From Puffinus mauretanicus (lineage: Eukaryota > Chordata > Aves > Procellariiformes > Procellariidae): 64,000 nucleotides of DNA. Below the pieces are notes generated by a model that saw only the letters and a list, made by a program, of their open reading frames with translations, was not told the DNA's origin and made no database searches. The translations under genes and the position numbers were made by a program. Below are positions 10,686 to 22,955 of the stretch, in pieces. The DNA lies in the NCBI GenBank assembly GCA_023333565.1, contig JAJKFH010000520.1, positions 124,001-188,000 on the forward strand, given 5' to 3'. Numbering within the stretch: position 1 is the first letter of the stretch; every line of letters starts with the position of its first letter.

Positions 10686-13600
10686 TTTTCACATGGGACA
10701 ATGTTGACCTTAGATGAGGTATCAGCAAGGTTGACTTTGGCAGATCAGAATAACCTTCTGTGATTTCCTAATATTTTGGCTGTCTGCCACGGAGGCACAT
10801 TAGCTGCGAAACTGCTGACAATCTTCTAGCACAGAAGAGAGTGTGGAGATTTGAAAATGACAAGTTCAGTTGCAAGTTCTGCAGTAGTTAAATACTTTTT
10901 TTTCTTTCCTCCCTGCTTCTGCCTAGATTTTCTTCTACCTCTTCAGTTCCTACCTAGAGGTTCCCTTTCTTCTTCCTATCTCCATTTTCAGTTCCTGGCT
11001 GAATTTTTAACTCCCTTTTCTTTGGGTTCCTAACGGCTCCTTGTATGAGTTGAGTGGCTCCATCATCTCCTTGGGCCAAGTGGAAGGGCTGGAATTTGGC
11101 TGAAGGGGCAGTGGGGAACAAGCAGAGACTCCACCTCACCCGAATGCATTATCAGCTGGGGACTGATACTGAGGGACAGTCCCTGAGCCAGGGTGCCCTC
11201 GGGCTGAAGCACACTCAGTCGCTCAGCATTCATAAAAAGGCCACAACCTGATCAGCAGACGGAAGTTGGAGGGATGAAACATATTCAGGGCAGGGACTTC
11301 AGAGAAAGAATAATGCTGCACTGACTGTGATTTTTTTTCTTCACCACTTTATGCATGGGTCTTCACATCTTCCTTTACATCTCCAAACCTATAAAATATG
11401 TATTCTTAAAACTGTTCTACCTAACATTGTCAGTTCAAAAGGTCTGGTACAAAATGACAAAATATCAAAATCTTGCAGTGAAACTGTATTGATCAATGCA
11501 ATTGAACAAGACTTTGACTTTATCCTCTAAGAAATAGCAATGTTTTGTGGACACTGACAGATCCATTCACTCTGATACAGAATATATCAATCTGGATCTT
11601 TAAAGCTTGATAAAGCTGTAATCAGGTGAAAACATTGAAACATGAAGTTACCTGTTGTACCTGTGTCTGGCTAAAAAAGATCCCCTATTATTTATAAGGC
11701 TAATTATAATTTATTTGAAATATTTATTTTAAAGCACACAGGACTAGAGTGGTCAACTGTATTTTAAGAGAAGCAGAAAATCTTACCTGAGCTTGTAACT
11801 ATGAAAATAATGTATTTGAGAAAGTGGCTTTTAAATCAAAAGTTTTTTGAAGTGAGGAACCATTTGTGTTGTCTGTGTTGTCCATTATGAAAGCAGAAGC
11901 TTCAGTTTTTGAGGCTGAGTTGCGTTCAGGGAAAAGTTCTCAAAATCCATCGAGTACATGCCATTTTGGCAGCGCAAGGTGAAATAAATGGGAAGAGGTA
12001 GTATGAGGAAGCTGAGCTGCAGAGAAAGCTTAGTTCTACAGTAAGTGGACACTAGGACTCTTCTGTCAGGAAAATACAGTCAAATCGCATGACTCAGTAG
12101 GAATAGTGGAGGGAGGAACACAGTCTGCAAAGTCTAGCCTATGTGTGATAGGTTAGAAATCAAGACTCTGAAAGGCTACTTAGCTTTTTTTTTCCTTTGC
12201 CTTTATTTTTTCTTTCATTAGATGATGAAGGAACCTAATTCAAAATTTTATTCATGAGGATTTATGTATGACAGGCTATGTAGCCTCTCTCGCACTCTGG
12301 AAGTATACCCTGCCATCATCTTTATTTATGTGATCAGGAGTAGATCTGCCTGAAATGGTTGGATTCACCAAACGGCTTGCCTAAGAAGGAAGAAAGAACA
12401 GAAAAGCAGTTTAGAAAAGCCCTTCAAGGCCCAAGTCTGCCATTTGTGTTATTAATATGCAATGTGTGGTCTCTATGAGAAGCCTTTGTCAAGATGGAAA
12501 TTATAAACTGAGTAAGATGTAATTACATTGGTATTTCTTCTAATATGTTGCCTATAAATTACTATAACAGTCCTGGATAAGTTGTAATCTGGAAAAAAGC
12601 CAGTCAAGTCAGAAAGGCTTGTAAGTTCTCCATAAGGACTATGATAGGCATGTAAACTTGAGGAAGTCCCATGGAGGGGAAAGGAACTCAGCAAAGAGCT
12701 GGCGAGTTGGGAAGTATGAATCATCACAGCTGGAGTCAGTATTATTCCTCAGGTTGGATTCCTGTTAAATGAAAGAAGAGGAAAGGAGGTAGAAGAGAAA
12801 AACAAGCGAGAGAAGAACAAGAAGTTCTGTTTTCAAAACAGCTAAAAGGATCGCAAGGTTAGATTTACCCAGGTGAGGCGTCAGAGTATGGAAAGGACCA
12901 CTCTACCAGCTGCCAAGGATGTTGCAGGTCTGCTCTGGAAGGAAGCACTGCCGAGGCATGGTCCTCCACACATGCAGCTATGCAGCGTCTCAGGTTGGGT
13001 TTATGAGACAACCTAGCAAAAAGCTTGGGTTTGGGTTCATCTGAAGTTTTGCATAGGTGACATGCCTTCTTAACTGTTTCTGGTCCCATGAAAGAACATG
13101 TCATGTGATGCAACCTACTTTTATGACTATACTACACATGCTGCTTGGAATAAAGCATGGCAGAGGCAGGCCAAGAGCCAGATAAGCCAGTGTCACAGAC
13201 AATATCCAACCTGTAGGCTAGACTTTCTCTGCCTTGTCTTATATACATCCAAATAATGCTTAGCACAGGGCAATTCAAGTCCCAGATGAGACTAAATGAT
13301 ATCATCATATAAATTAAGAATATCTTCACTGTTTGCTTATTTACTTTCAATTCTCTTAAGTGGTAAATGGGCATTAGTGTTCAGGAAGAAACTTCCCATT
13401 TGAACTAACTGGAGTAGCTGAGCACACAAAGGAGAAAGATTCCTCCCACTTTACTGCTTTTCTTCTGGCAGTGATATTTGTTTAAAGACTAATCCAGAAA
13501 GGATTTGACTTCAGTTTAGTGGCAAATGCGGTAACAGGTAGTCTCTGTTTTGGTGGCACAGTACTCCTTCGTACCAAACTGAACAATAATGTCTCACAGA

Positions 13601-16095
13601 GCTCCTCTCAGACAGTCAAAAATTCACTGCTGGGTTTAGTCAGACTAAGCGCACAGAGCGGTAATGAGCAGAGCATCCTGTTTTGAAAAGGATGATTATT
13701 AAACTGTCACAGTAGAAAAAACGCGGGTTTCTGTGTGAAGTACTAGGTCATTCAGTCACATAAGGAGTGGAAACCAAGGGATGGATAACTTTTTCCTAAG
13801 TTTGACCACTTTCTAAAGATGTCAAGGAAGGGAAAAAAATCCTAATGTAATAAACATGTCAAATGTTTGTTGCACAATGGGAGGGGCAGATGTACTTTCC
13901 TAAGAAGTGGGGACTGTCCTGCTGACTTTGGCTTCTTGTACCTCCATGTGACCTTGGGAGTATGTCCCTTTCCGCATTTTGCTTTGATGTTCCCTAATAA
14001 CACAGGCCATATGATTTTCCATTAATGCATCAGCTGATCCTGTGGGAACTCCTTCAAAAGCTAGAAACATTTGTCTAGTCTAACTCTGGCAAAGCAAAAA
14101 AATGTGAGAATAAGCTGATCTATAAGCAACTCATCAAATATTTTTTTTCCTGCATTATAATTACAGTTGTTTGATAACAATGATCTGCACAGGAAAGGGT
14201 GTGAATGAATGTGAACGATCAGGTGAGAATGCCGCTGGATATTTAATGTGGGATATTAATGTATTGACAAAAGTGAGTGAAGACTAATGAGAATTTTAAC
14301 CTAAATTTAGCCATAAAGCTGCTTGGGGACTGTTGCTGTGGCTGAGATCTCCTTTAGGTGTCTAAAACACAGTCCTCTGAATCCAAAGTCACCTGCAGGG
14401 GTGGCTCCTTTTATAGCCAGTGGAGAGAAGCAGGTCAGATTAACCATTTTTCAGATTTGCCTACATTAAATGCTTTGGTTAGAGTGAGATGAACTGTTTT
14501 TGGGGTGTCTCTTCTCTTTTGGCTGCAGAGACAGCACTGAGTGATGGGCTCAAATGGAGACATCTCCATTGCATGTATTCAATATTGGGTGAGATGAATT
14601 CCCCACCACCCCCAACCTCCAGTCCTAACTCAGCATCAGACCATTTTTTCCTTTGTCTTCTTGCCCACCTTTCTATATATTCCACTGTGTAATGATTGAT
14701 TATATTACAGCAGCTGCCAAAATTAGTTAGGAACAATATACAGAGACAAATCTTGTCCTAAAAAAATTACAGCTGAGGGGTAGATGGAAAGGATGGGACT
14801 TGTGTATGCATTTCAGGTTTCATATATTATTCTTTTGAAATTAATTAGACATTAATTATATATATTAACAGTCCCCAGTGTCTCCTCTGTTAGTAGCTAT
14901 GAGCTAGCTTTCCCAACCGCAAGTCATTTTGCTTTACAGAATAAAACCTCTCCTATACAACTCGTTTTGGGAAATTACAGCCCTGTGTTTTAAATAATGT
15001 TCCTGTCTTTTTTTGCTTCAGGCATAAGGATGATGATTTCTAAAACTCTGATCTGCATTGAGTACTGGGAAGTTTGGTTGAACAATGTCTTATTGGAAGT
15101 TTTGTTCAGTTGCAGATAAAGTCTTTGGATCTTAAAGTGTACCAAAGAAAATCTTTTCTGGAAGATGGAAGGCAATCCAACACTTCTACAGTCCTGTGCA
15201 AGTACACTTGGAGGGAAAAGGACTCAGCCACTTTATTTTCCAGAGAAAATCTTTCACTATGAACAGCAAATAACCACATTGTTCAGCAGACACTGGCTTC
15301 TCTGTTTAAGGTGTCTGACTGAGTGCTACCAGTATGGGGTCTTAGCTTCAAAAACATAAAATAAGAGAGGAACTTTGATGAGAAAACCTTTGAGTGGGCA
15401 CCTTTGGTGTCACCTTTAAGTAGTTTAATATCTGCCTCTGGACAGCTTCTTTTTTGCCCCTCTTCTCCAACTTCATTCCTCCCTCCTTGTATGTACACCC
15501 ATCTTCTCTCCTGTGCTGTTCTGTCCAAAGTTTCCAGATCTTTTTCTGTACAACCTCCTACCTTTGCAATAGCTGTCCTGTTCCTCACTGGCTAGCTTTC
15601 TGCTCCTCCATGTATTTACTGCTTCCAATAGAGTTTCTCTGTACTCCCACTTCTAATAAAGATTTTGCTCATTTTCTGCTTCATTGTGTTCATTCGCTTC
15701 CGGCTTCTTAAGGCACCTCAGGAGGGTGCACTCCCATCACTCAATGGCTCTGGGAGGGTTAGGAGTGATCTGACTGCAGCAGTAATGGGTACCCCATAGG
15801 TCTTCACAGTCATGGACTTGGGATGAAGCTCTTAACCCAGAGTCACTTCAGCAGTCACTAAATTGTTTGCCCCAAGACACAGCAGTTTCCCTTGACTCCA
15901 GCTTGGGTGAAAGGACAAGCAGGAGCACAGCATGGAGCAGGGCAGGATGGACTCTGACTCAGCTGTAGCTGGCTCAAGTCCTCATCCTTCCTGCTATTAG
16001 CAAAGGAACTAATCTGACACAGACCTTTTGGCAGCTTCTTTCCTTTACACTGGTCTACTGTGTGAGGTAATGGGATGGGAGGAAACCTCCAATGG

Positions 16096-16118
16096 GGAGG
16101 TAAGGACTACTTACCTCC
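16096..16118. repeat. Short perfect inverted repeat (hairpin)
   Basis: GGAGGTAAG (16096-16104) and CTTACCTCC (16110-16118) are exact reverse complements separated by GACTA. Function unknown. Confidence 0.8.
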
Positions 16119-16971
16119 ACACGGGACTTTGCTGGGACAGCTAACTCACGTGGCTTCTTGTGCATCTTACACAGTTGTGCAATTGGACGCACTATTCACA
16201 TAAAACAAGAGTTTTGATTTTTCCTCCTGAATGATATAAGGCCTTAGCCTAGCCATATAGTGTTGTCATGCTCTACTTGTAACCAAACAGCCTCATTTTT
16301 GGATGATTGATGCAACAATAAAGCCTGAGGCAAACAGTCAGCAAGGACCATTTAGCAGAATGTGGCTTTGCAAACAGAGAGGCAAGTAAGGTAATGTCTG
16401 TCATATCACATAGGCTTCCTGCAGAAACTGGTCTCTGAACAATTGGTTTCGTGGTCCTTCCCGGTGGACTTGTTTGGTTAAGATTTGTTTTAGCCCAAAG
16501 AAAGTGCCAATACTGAGAGCACAAACTGGATAATCGCTGAGAGCAAGGTCTTGTTCCTATCCTACTCCCAACAGTATAACACCACCAACTTTACTAGCTT
16601 TGCTAGCAATCGCTGACAAACTTTTAGGTGTTGTTTTTTTTTTTTTAATTTTTTTCTGCTGCATATCACAGACATATCTCAAGAAGTCAGGTCCTGCGTC
16701 AATCAAGCTGCCCACTGCTCAAAACCTGGTTACGTGGCACCTTTACCATCTGTGTCCCAGATTGCTAACCTGCATAGTCCATGGTCCATTGAAGAATCTG
16801 TGTTCATTTACAAACTCCATGTTTTCAGTTTGTACTGAATCTGTGGCAAAGAATGTTTTCAATTTCATTTTTTTCAGTAACCCCAACCACACAGCAAAAT
16901 ATGACTATATAGGGAAATAAACTGAAAAGAACCAAAGTTTTCTTATGAAAATAGGTTTTATGCAAAGATGG

Positions 16972-17547
16972 CTTGGTGGGTTGACCTTGGCTGGCTGCCA
17001 GGTGCCCACCAAGCTGCTCTCTCACTCCCCCTCCTCAGCAGGCCAAGGGGAGAAAATAAGACGAAAAACTCATGGGTCAAGATAAAGGCAGTTTAATAAA
17101 GAAAAGCAAAGGCTGTGTGCAGAGGCAAAGGAAAACAAAAAGATTTATTCTCTACTTCCCATCATCAGGTGATGTCCAGACATTTCCTGGGAAGCAGGGC
17201 CTCAGTACGGGTAGCGATTGCTTTGGGAGACAAATGCCTTAATAGCAAATGCCCTCCCCTCCTCCTCCTTTCTCTTAGGTTTTATTGCTGAGTGCAACAT
17301 CATATAGTATGGAATATTCCTTTGACCAGTTTGGGTCAGCTGTCCCAACTGTGTTCCCTCCCAACCTCTTGCCCACCCCCGTCCTACTGGTGGGGTGGGG
17401 GTTGGACAGAGAACCTTGATGCTGTGCGAGCACTGCTCAGCAGTAGCCAAAACATTGGTCTGTTATCAACACCTGCCAACTACAAAACACAGCACTATGA
17501 GGGCTGCTATGTGGAACGTTAACTCCATCCCAGCCAGACCCAATACA
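16972..17547 (-). mobile_element. Solo LTR 1 of an avian endogenous retrovirus (ERVL-like)
   Basis: This is a 576-bp long terminal repeat lying on the minus strand. It belongs to the same family as the copies at 29202-29753 and 43863-44427. On the minus strand it begins TGTATTGGGTCTGGCTGGGA and shares the following GATGGAGTTAA block with the others. It is flanked by perfect 5-bp direct repeats, GATGG at 16967-16971 and 17548-17552, which fix both edges. The 3' terminus is worn (TTGGTGGG instead of the TGT...ACA pattern). A TATA-like AATAAAAC (plus-strand 17278-17285 region) and a polyadenylation signal AATAAA (complement of 17144-17149) are visible. No gag, pol or env sequence adjoins it, so it is a solo LTR left by LTR-LTR recombination. 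The ERVL assignment is inferred from the 5-bp duplication; open frames within it are incidental. Confidence 0.88.
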
Positions 17548-17552
17548 GATGG

Positions 17553-20500
17553 ATCTACAAATAACTTTTTTTCACGAATAATGATAATTTCTCATGGAGA
17601 CATCATGGAGTGTAACGAACATGATGAACACAGCATTGTAATTCTCATGATAAACCGGAATGCTACCTTATGTATGCTTAAGAGAGATTTTATATACCTG
17701 AAAATCACAGTACAGAGGAGAGGTGTTTATCTACTGTTTTCTCTCTGTAACAGAGACCTTTCTTTGCTCTGAGGATGGTGTTAACAGACTGCAGGGCAGG
17801 ATGCCATTCCCAATAATGGAAACCCTTCTCTTTCCAGTTGAGATACTCTAGGGTGTCAAAGACCTCTTCGCAGGCCTGGCAGGTATGTTGTGGGCATAAT
17901 GTAGGGCATACAGGCAGCCTCTGGAGACCACGATGCATTAGGGCAACTCAGATGGTGTTTAAATCTATGTTTAGGCATTAAAAACGCTCCCCCAGTGTTT
18001 ACAGATCCATTACAAGTAAGGGAAATGACATTTATTTTCCGTAAGTACAAAGAATGGTGAAAATTTTTGAGTCAAGTGAAGCTTTTATCTGTTAACAATC
18101 ACTCATTGACGTACAAAGTTACACCTCATTGCACAGAATGTATCTTTTTATTATTTTTTGTTATAAATGCATTGGAAGTGCTGTGGCTTCCTGTCCCAGT
18201 GCATGTGCAGTACAATACAAACAAGAACGCCTACTGAGTATGACTCCTAAGGAAATCTGTGTTTGTAGTTTTGGGGAAAAAGGGTACTATGCAAACCGAA
18301 AGAGCCGATATTCTGGGCAAGGAAATACATTGCACCAGGAGACTTTGGATTCAGTTCTTGACTGTGCCTCTGGGGACGATGGTAAGACTTTGTGGAGGAG
18401 TGCAGAGCTGGCTGCAAACTGCCTTTGCAACGTCTGGTTTCTAGTTTAGCTGCTCCCCGGGCTGGCCCTTAGCACAGGTCGGCACAGCCTGACTTCGCTC
18501 CATCCTCCTTCGCCGTTGCCAGCAGTTGCAGTGACGCGAGTACTTTCTGACATAGGGCTGCCCTGGCCTTGACTTTCTGTCTGATGTTAACAGCCAGAGC
18601 ACAATGTGGGAGACGTCGGGTTGGCGTCGGGCCACGGGAGAAGTCCCTCTGCTCTTGGCTGCCCACCAGCAGAGAGCTGTTTTGTTCTCTTGGCATGGTG
18701 AAACGGCCTCCGTGTCACTGTATTCTCCACGGGATGAGTGGAGATATTTTACTGAATTCCTTCTTCTGACTTCATAGACTTTAATGCAACAATATGTCAG
18801 ACATTTCAGTGAGTTAATTGCCTTCCTCATGAAGGCAAAGTACTTACTTGTTGGTAAACAGAGCCATATCACACTAGCTTTTATAAAATGATGAACTGAT
18901 TATATTACAATTTTGGTAACATTTTTTTGTCATGCAACACACTATGGAACTGCTTGGGGAACAGTCAAGTCGGTACACTTATTTTCCCCAAAAATGTTAC
19001 AAGAAATTGAAGGTTTCAGTTTGTTGGGGAATTGTGGATTATTTTTTTAACAAAAATTAAAAACTGTGTTACTGTATTCACAACAGTGAATTTTTCAGTA
19101 TTACATAACTTGAAAACATTAAAAAATATCTACAGGAATTAAGGGAATATTCTGCAACGTGTCTGTTTTTCTTCCTGCTTCAGTTTCGTACATTCTGAAG
19201 GCAAAGAATGGAGGACAGAAAGAGAGGATGAAATCTGAATTACAGAGGAAAAGCAAATTGTCCAAAATGAATCCTGTTACACTGAAAATCTTGATGACTA
19301 AACTTCCTAGGTGGAACGAAGAATCCATCATTAGTCTAATTAAAATCTGAACAGTCTAACTAAAGTTATTCTTGGTTCAGTTACAATAGTGCTAAAACAG
19401 TTAACAATACAGTTAGGGCTGATGTAGGCAAATTTTCTGGTACCTATCTCTTCCCTGTTGTTCTGCTCTTCCCCCCTCTTGCCACAGCCCCCTCAAGAGG
19501 ATGGTGGAGGTTTTCAAGAAGTGATCAGTGTCCAGAGTTCTTTGCAGGGAACAGCGTGACACTGACATTCCTCAACATGGGATCTGCTTGGATTATTTTT
19601 ATACACTATCTCAAACAACATGCTTGCTTCCTTTATCTGCAGTGATTCCCAATTTCATATTTTGCTTGCTTTTCTATTCTCTTTTATTGTCCTTAAAAAA
19701 CGTTTTACCAGACACACATGGTTGCATTCCTACAGTGCCCAGTATTTGACCGCTGCCATTTGTGTTTACAGTCCTGGGGTTTTTGGTATCTGTTTGTTGC
19801 TATATTACGCTACATTTTTATTGTAGGATCATAGGCAGTTCACCCTACAGAGAATAACTTGTTATCATTACCTATTAGTTAGCAGTAAGCATTGCACTGC
19901 ACAATTGCACACAGCTAACCTAAAGCTGAAACAATTTAGGATATAGCTATCTGACCTCTAGACAATTGCTGTCACAGCTATGACATGCTAAAATCAGCTC
20001 AAGCCAAGACAATTGCGGACAAGTCCAGAGAACCTGTATTGCTGGATTAATACAAAGTCTGTGGCCTCTTACCAGTAATGGCAAACCCATTTTTACTCAG
20101 CTACAGGGCTCAAATTTTGGTTAGGAAGTTCATGTGAAGGTTTTCTGAAAGTCAAGGATTTTTCTGAAGTACTAATTATGGAAATATTAAATGAGTCAAA
20201 TAAGTAATACAAATCCTTCATGAAAGAAACATATAAATCTTGAAATTGTGTAAATATACAGGGTTTTAATAAGGTTATTCCTACAAGGTTTAAATATTAA
20301 GAAACACTTATGGGTGGTCTGCTTACGAAGGCTTAATCTTGTCCAAGCTTCAGCTGTTAAGCCATAAGAAAGTGAGTATCTCATTACAACTGCAGATTGG
20401 AATTTTTATGGTCTAATCACTGACAGAAAACTTCATTATTACAAATGTGATAAGTGAATGTACTAATCATCTGTCTCTTGACAAACTAAATTTAACCTTT

Positions 20501-22375
20501 AACCTAAATTTTATCTTCAGTGGTTCTCTAGCCCATTTAATCTTATTTTGTGGTTTGTTCTAGATTTGCGAGCACAAATTCAACCCTTTACCACATATGG
20601 CCATTTCCTTTGATTTTTCTTCTCTTGGTATCCTTTTTTTTTCTTTTTTGAGGAGGTGCTAGGACATATTTTTGGCACTTTATCTTAACTTTGGTAACCT
20701 TTTATAAAAAGTCTAAGTGTATTAACATTTCCACAACCTCCTTAGCATGCTTCATATTCATTTTATGCTTTTTGTATTAGCAGCAGTCTTTGACTCTCTA
20801 GTGTAATAGAATTTGGATTTCTGAGATACTGATTAAGGACTACAATGTGCTTAGTATTTGTACTCATTAGCATGAAAATCATAAAAAAGTAAAAGCTCTG
20901 CTAAAGTCATTGGATATCTAAAATAGTGTGCCTTAACTTGAGGAAGTATTGCCAGTTTGATGCTGCTGAGGCCAAAATGAGTCCCCGCGCACAACCACCT
21001 AGCCCATGACATAACTGAACTGCCCATCGAGCTAACCTAACCAATAAATTTGGCATCCAGAGCCCACCTTGCAGCCTCAACATTCTGAAATGGTGGCTTT
21101 GCAGGTGGATTTGGTTTCAAATACGCACTTATAAAAATGTCAGTAGAGACAACATTCTTCTGAGGTCTCAGGAGCCCTCTAGAAAGTGTCTGTACATAAA
21201 CGCAGCACTGTTGCTTGAAAGGGTGTCAGGAAATTACATTTTAATGGATCTATATTGTTCCAGTTCTCTTGTTTCTATGAGACCTGTGGGAACACTCCTT
21301 CAGAGTGTAATTGTCCTTAAGCTTTTATAAATTGTTTTAAGAGACCATCAAGTATCCAGCACCAACACTTTTACACAACATGAGAAACTTTACTGACCAA
21401 AGTTGCTTGTCCTGATAAATGTTACTCACCCTTGTAAAAATGCTGTTCTGAGACTGGTTGGTTGATCACTTTAGGAATAATTGTCTGACTGTTTTTGGTG
21501 GGGAGGGGGCACGAATGAAAAGGAGATTCATGATGCTACTTGATTTCAGCTTTTTTTTTTTTAATATCTTAATTGCATTTAATGAGATAGGATGGAGCAG
21601 ATTCTTAAAAGTTTTCAAAATTGGAGATTTATAGTACCATAAAATCACTCGTGGATAAGCTTGTACCAAGCACAGGTAAAGTGATTTGTCTCTGACGCTG
21701 TTTTAAAGTTTTTATGTCAATATGTCTTGTGTTGGTGGGATAAATTTGAATTAATAAGTAGCATCTCCTCTATTTGATGACCTGCAGAGCTACACACACT
21801 TGGCTTGTACATGTTGCTTCTGCTTAGGACTGTAATGCTTTGCTACAAAAGAATGGAAGGAAAATTATAAAGATAAAAATGTTTTGTTTTCTCAGCCTAT
21901 GTACTCATACATAGCACTTTCTGGATTTGAGCAGTAGCCTCTGTGTCTCTCAATTTTCAGTATTGAATTATCTGCATAATTATACTACCTGCACTGTCTA
22001 TGCTGATCTTTAATTTGCACCTGTCCATTACATGTGGTCTTATTTCTATTGTGATTATGAAGGACATATCAGTTTATAAATGAAAAACAGGTTATAGGAG
22101 ATGAACCTGAAAAACTAGAGTGCATTTTAAATGGGCAGTAGTCATTGGCTGAGGACAGGGTCCTACTATTGACCGAACAGTCTGTAGTCAAGGAACAGTC
22201 CTGATTTTCTTCTTAATGTTAAGTTCCCTTGAAGTAGCACTTGTGAAAAAATTTCTATCACTTTTAGCTAGCTAAATAAATAGCTCCATTACATCCCACT
22301 CCATAATGATCCAGCATAGAGCACTTAAGCACGCCCCTCAATGATACTTAGTCTCCTTATACATATAATATATAT
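17553..22375. other. Non-coding DNA, no gene seen
   Basis: No recognisable gene. The strip at 18440-18720 is richer in GC and CpG than its surroundings and carries an unrecognised 143-codon minus-strand frame (18441-18872). The strip at 20960-21235 has CCAAT and TATA-like boxes in an LTR-like arrangement but no convincing ends. Much of 18900-20900 is AT-rich with no repeats I can name. Confidence 0.55.
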
Positions 22376-22864
22376 AATCACAGAAATATAGAATCATAGA
22401 ATGGCTTGGATTGGAAGGGACCTTTAAGGCTCATCTAGTCCAACCCCCCTGCAATAACCAGGGACATCTTCAACTAGATCAGGTTGCTCAAAGCCCCTTC
22501 CATCCTGACCTTCAATGTTTCCAGGGATGGGGCACCTACAACCTCTCTGGGCAACCTGTCCCAGTGTTTCACCACCCTCACTGTAAAAAATGTTTTCCTT
22601 ATATCTAGTCTGAATCAACCTTCTTTTAGTTTAAAACCATTTCCTCTTCTCCTAATGCTACAGGATTAAAAAGTTTGTCCCCATCTTTCTTATAAGCCTC
22701 CTTATAAGCCTTAAGAAAGGCTGCAATAAGGTCTTCGTGGAGCTTTCTCTTCTCCAGACCAAACAATCCCAACTCTTTCAGCCTTTCTTTGTAGAGAGGT
22801 GTTCCATCCCTCTGATCATCTTCATGGCCCTTCTCTGGACCCACTCCAACAGGTTCATGTCTTC
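22376..22864 (-). mobile_element. CR1 LINE, ORF2 C-terminus plus 3' UTR
   Basis: This is the best-preserved CR1 in the window and lies on the minus strand. The plus strand opens with the complement of the CR1 3' tail (ATAGAATCATAGAATGGCTT). It then shows the classic GGAAGGGACC, 'catctagtccaacccccctg' and 'aactagatcaggttgctcaaagccccttccatcctgacc' blocks, the 'gggcacctacaacctctctgggcaacctgt' block and the 'cactgtaaaaaatgttttcctta' block. The far end is the reverse-transcriptase C-terminus, annotated separately. The element is 5'-truncated, as is usual. It resembles the well-known younger bird CR1 consensus closely enough that it is probably one of the more recent insertions here. Confidence 0.95.
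22626..22844 (-). pseudogene. CR1 ORF2 reverse-transcriptase C-terminal remnant
   Basis: A 72-codon minus-strand frame reads ERLKELGLFGLEKRKLHEDL, then LIAAF and YKKDGDKLF. This is the end of the CR1 ORF2 polyprotein (consensus style 'RLRELGLFSLEKRRLRGDLI...YKKDGDKLF'). The frame is open by luck of preservation over the last stretch; the catalytic RT core and the endonuclease are absent, so nothing functional could be made. The apparent ATG start is internal to the former ORF2 and not a real start codon. Confidence 0.88.
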
Positions 22865-22866
22865 CA

Positions 22867-22955
22867 AATATAGTTGGAAGGGACCGTTAGAGGTCATCTA
22901 GTCCAATGTACCACTCAAAGAAAGGCTATTGAAACTAGATCATATGTTCTCCCTG
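22867..22955 (-). mobile_element. Second CR1 3' fragment abutting the first
   Basis: Immediately after the 22376-22864 copy ends, the plus strand restarts a CR1 3' region: TAGTTGGAAGGGACCGTTAG, then AGGTCATCTAGTCCAA. It then decays into text resembling 'actcaaagaaagg...aactagatca'. The orientation is the same. It is therefore a separate, more diverged CR1 tail that the younger copy landed beside or inside, not a continuation of the same element. The right boundary is approximate. Confidence 0.8.

Larger units (their letters stand above)
8606..16966. other. Non-coding DNA with small CpG cluster; no confident gene
   Basis: This roughly 8-kb block holds the longest open frame in the window (8648-9133, minus, 161 codons). 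It is not recognised and partly overlaps a CpG-enriched patch (about 8960-9125); see the findings. A second GC-richer patch lies at 9410-9580, and a 121-codon frame (9408-9773, +) covers it without any known domain. The segment also holds a purine-rich run at 10639-10685, a perfect 9-bp-stem inverted repeat at 16096-16118 and a T-rich run at 16631-16655. A weak match to the MIR core around 13938-13985 is not strong enough to annotate. Confidence 0.55.

Noticed and set aside
17395..17772. 125-codon plus-strand frame
   Set aside because: Runs antisense through solo LTR 1 and out into unique sequence; not a plausible gene.
18441..18872. 143-codon minus-strand frame
   Set aside because: Unrecognised peptide in a locally GC-richer strip, where long frames arise by chance. 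A plus-strand frame overlaps it equally well.
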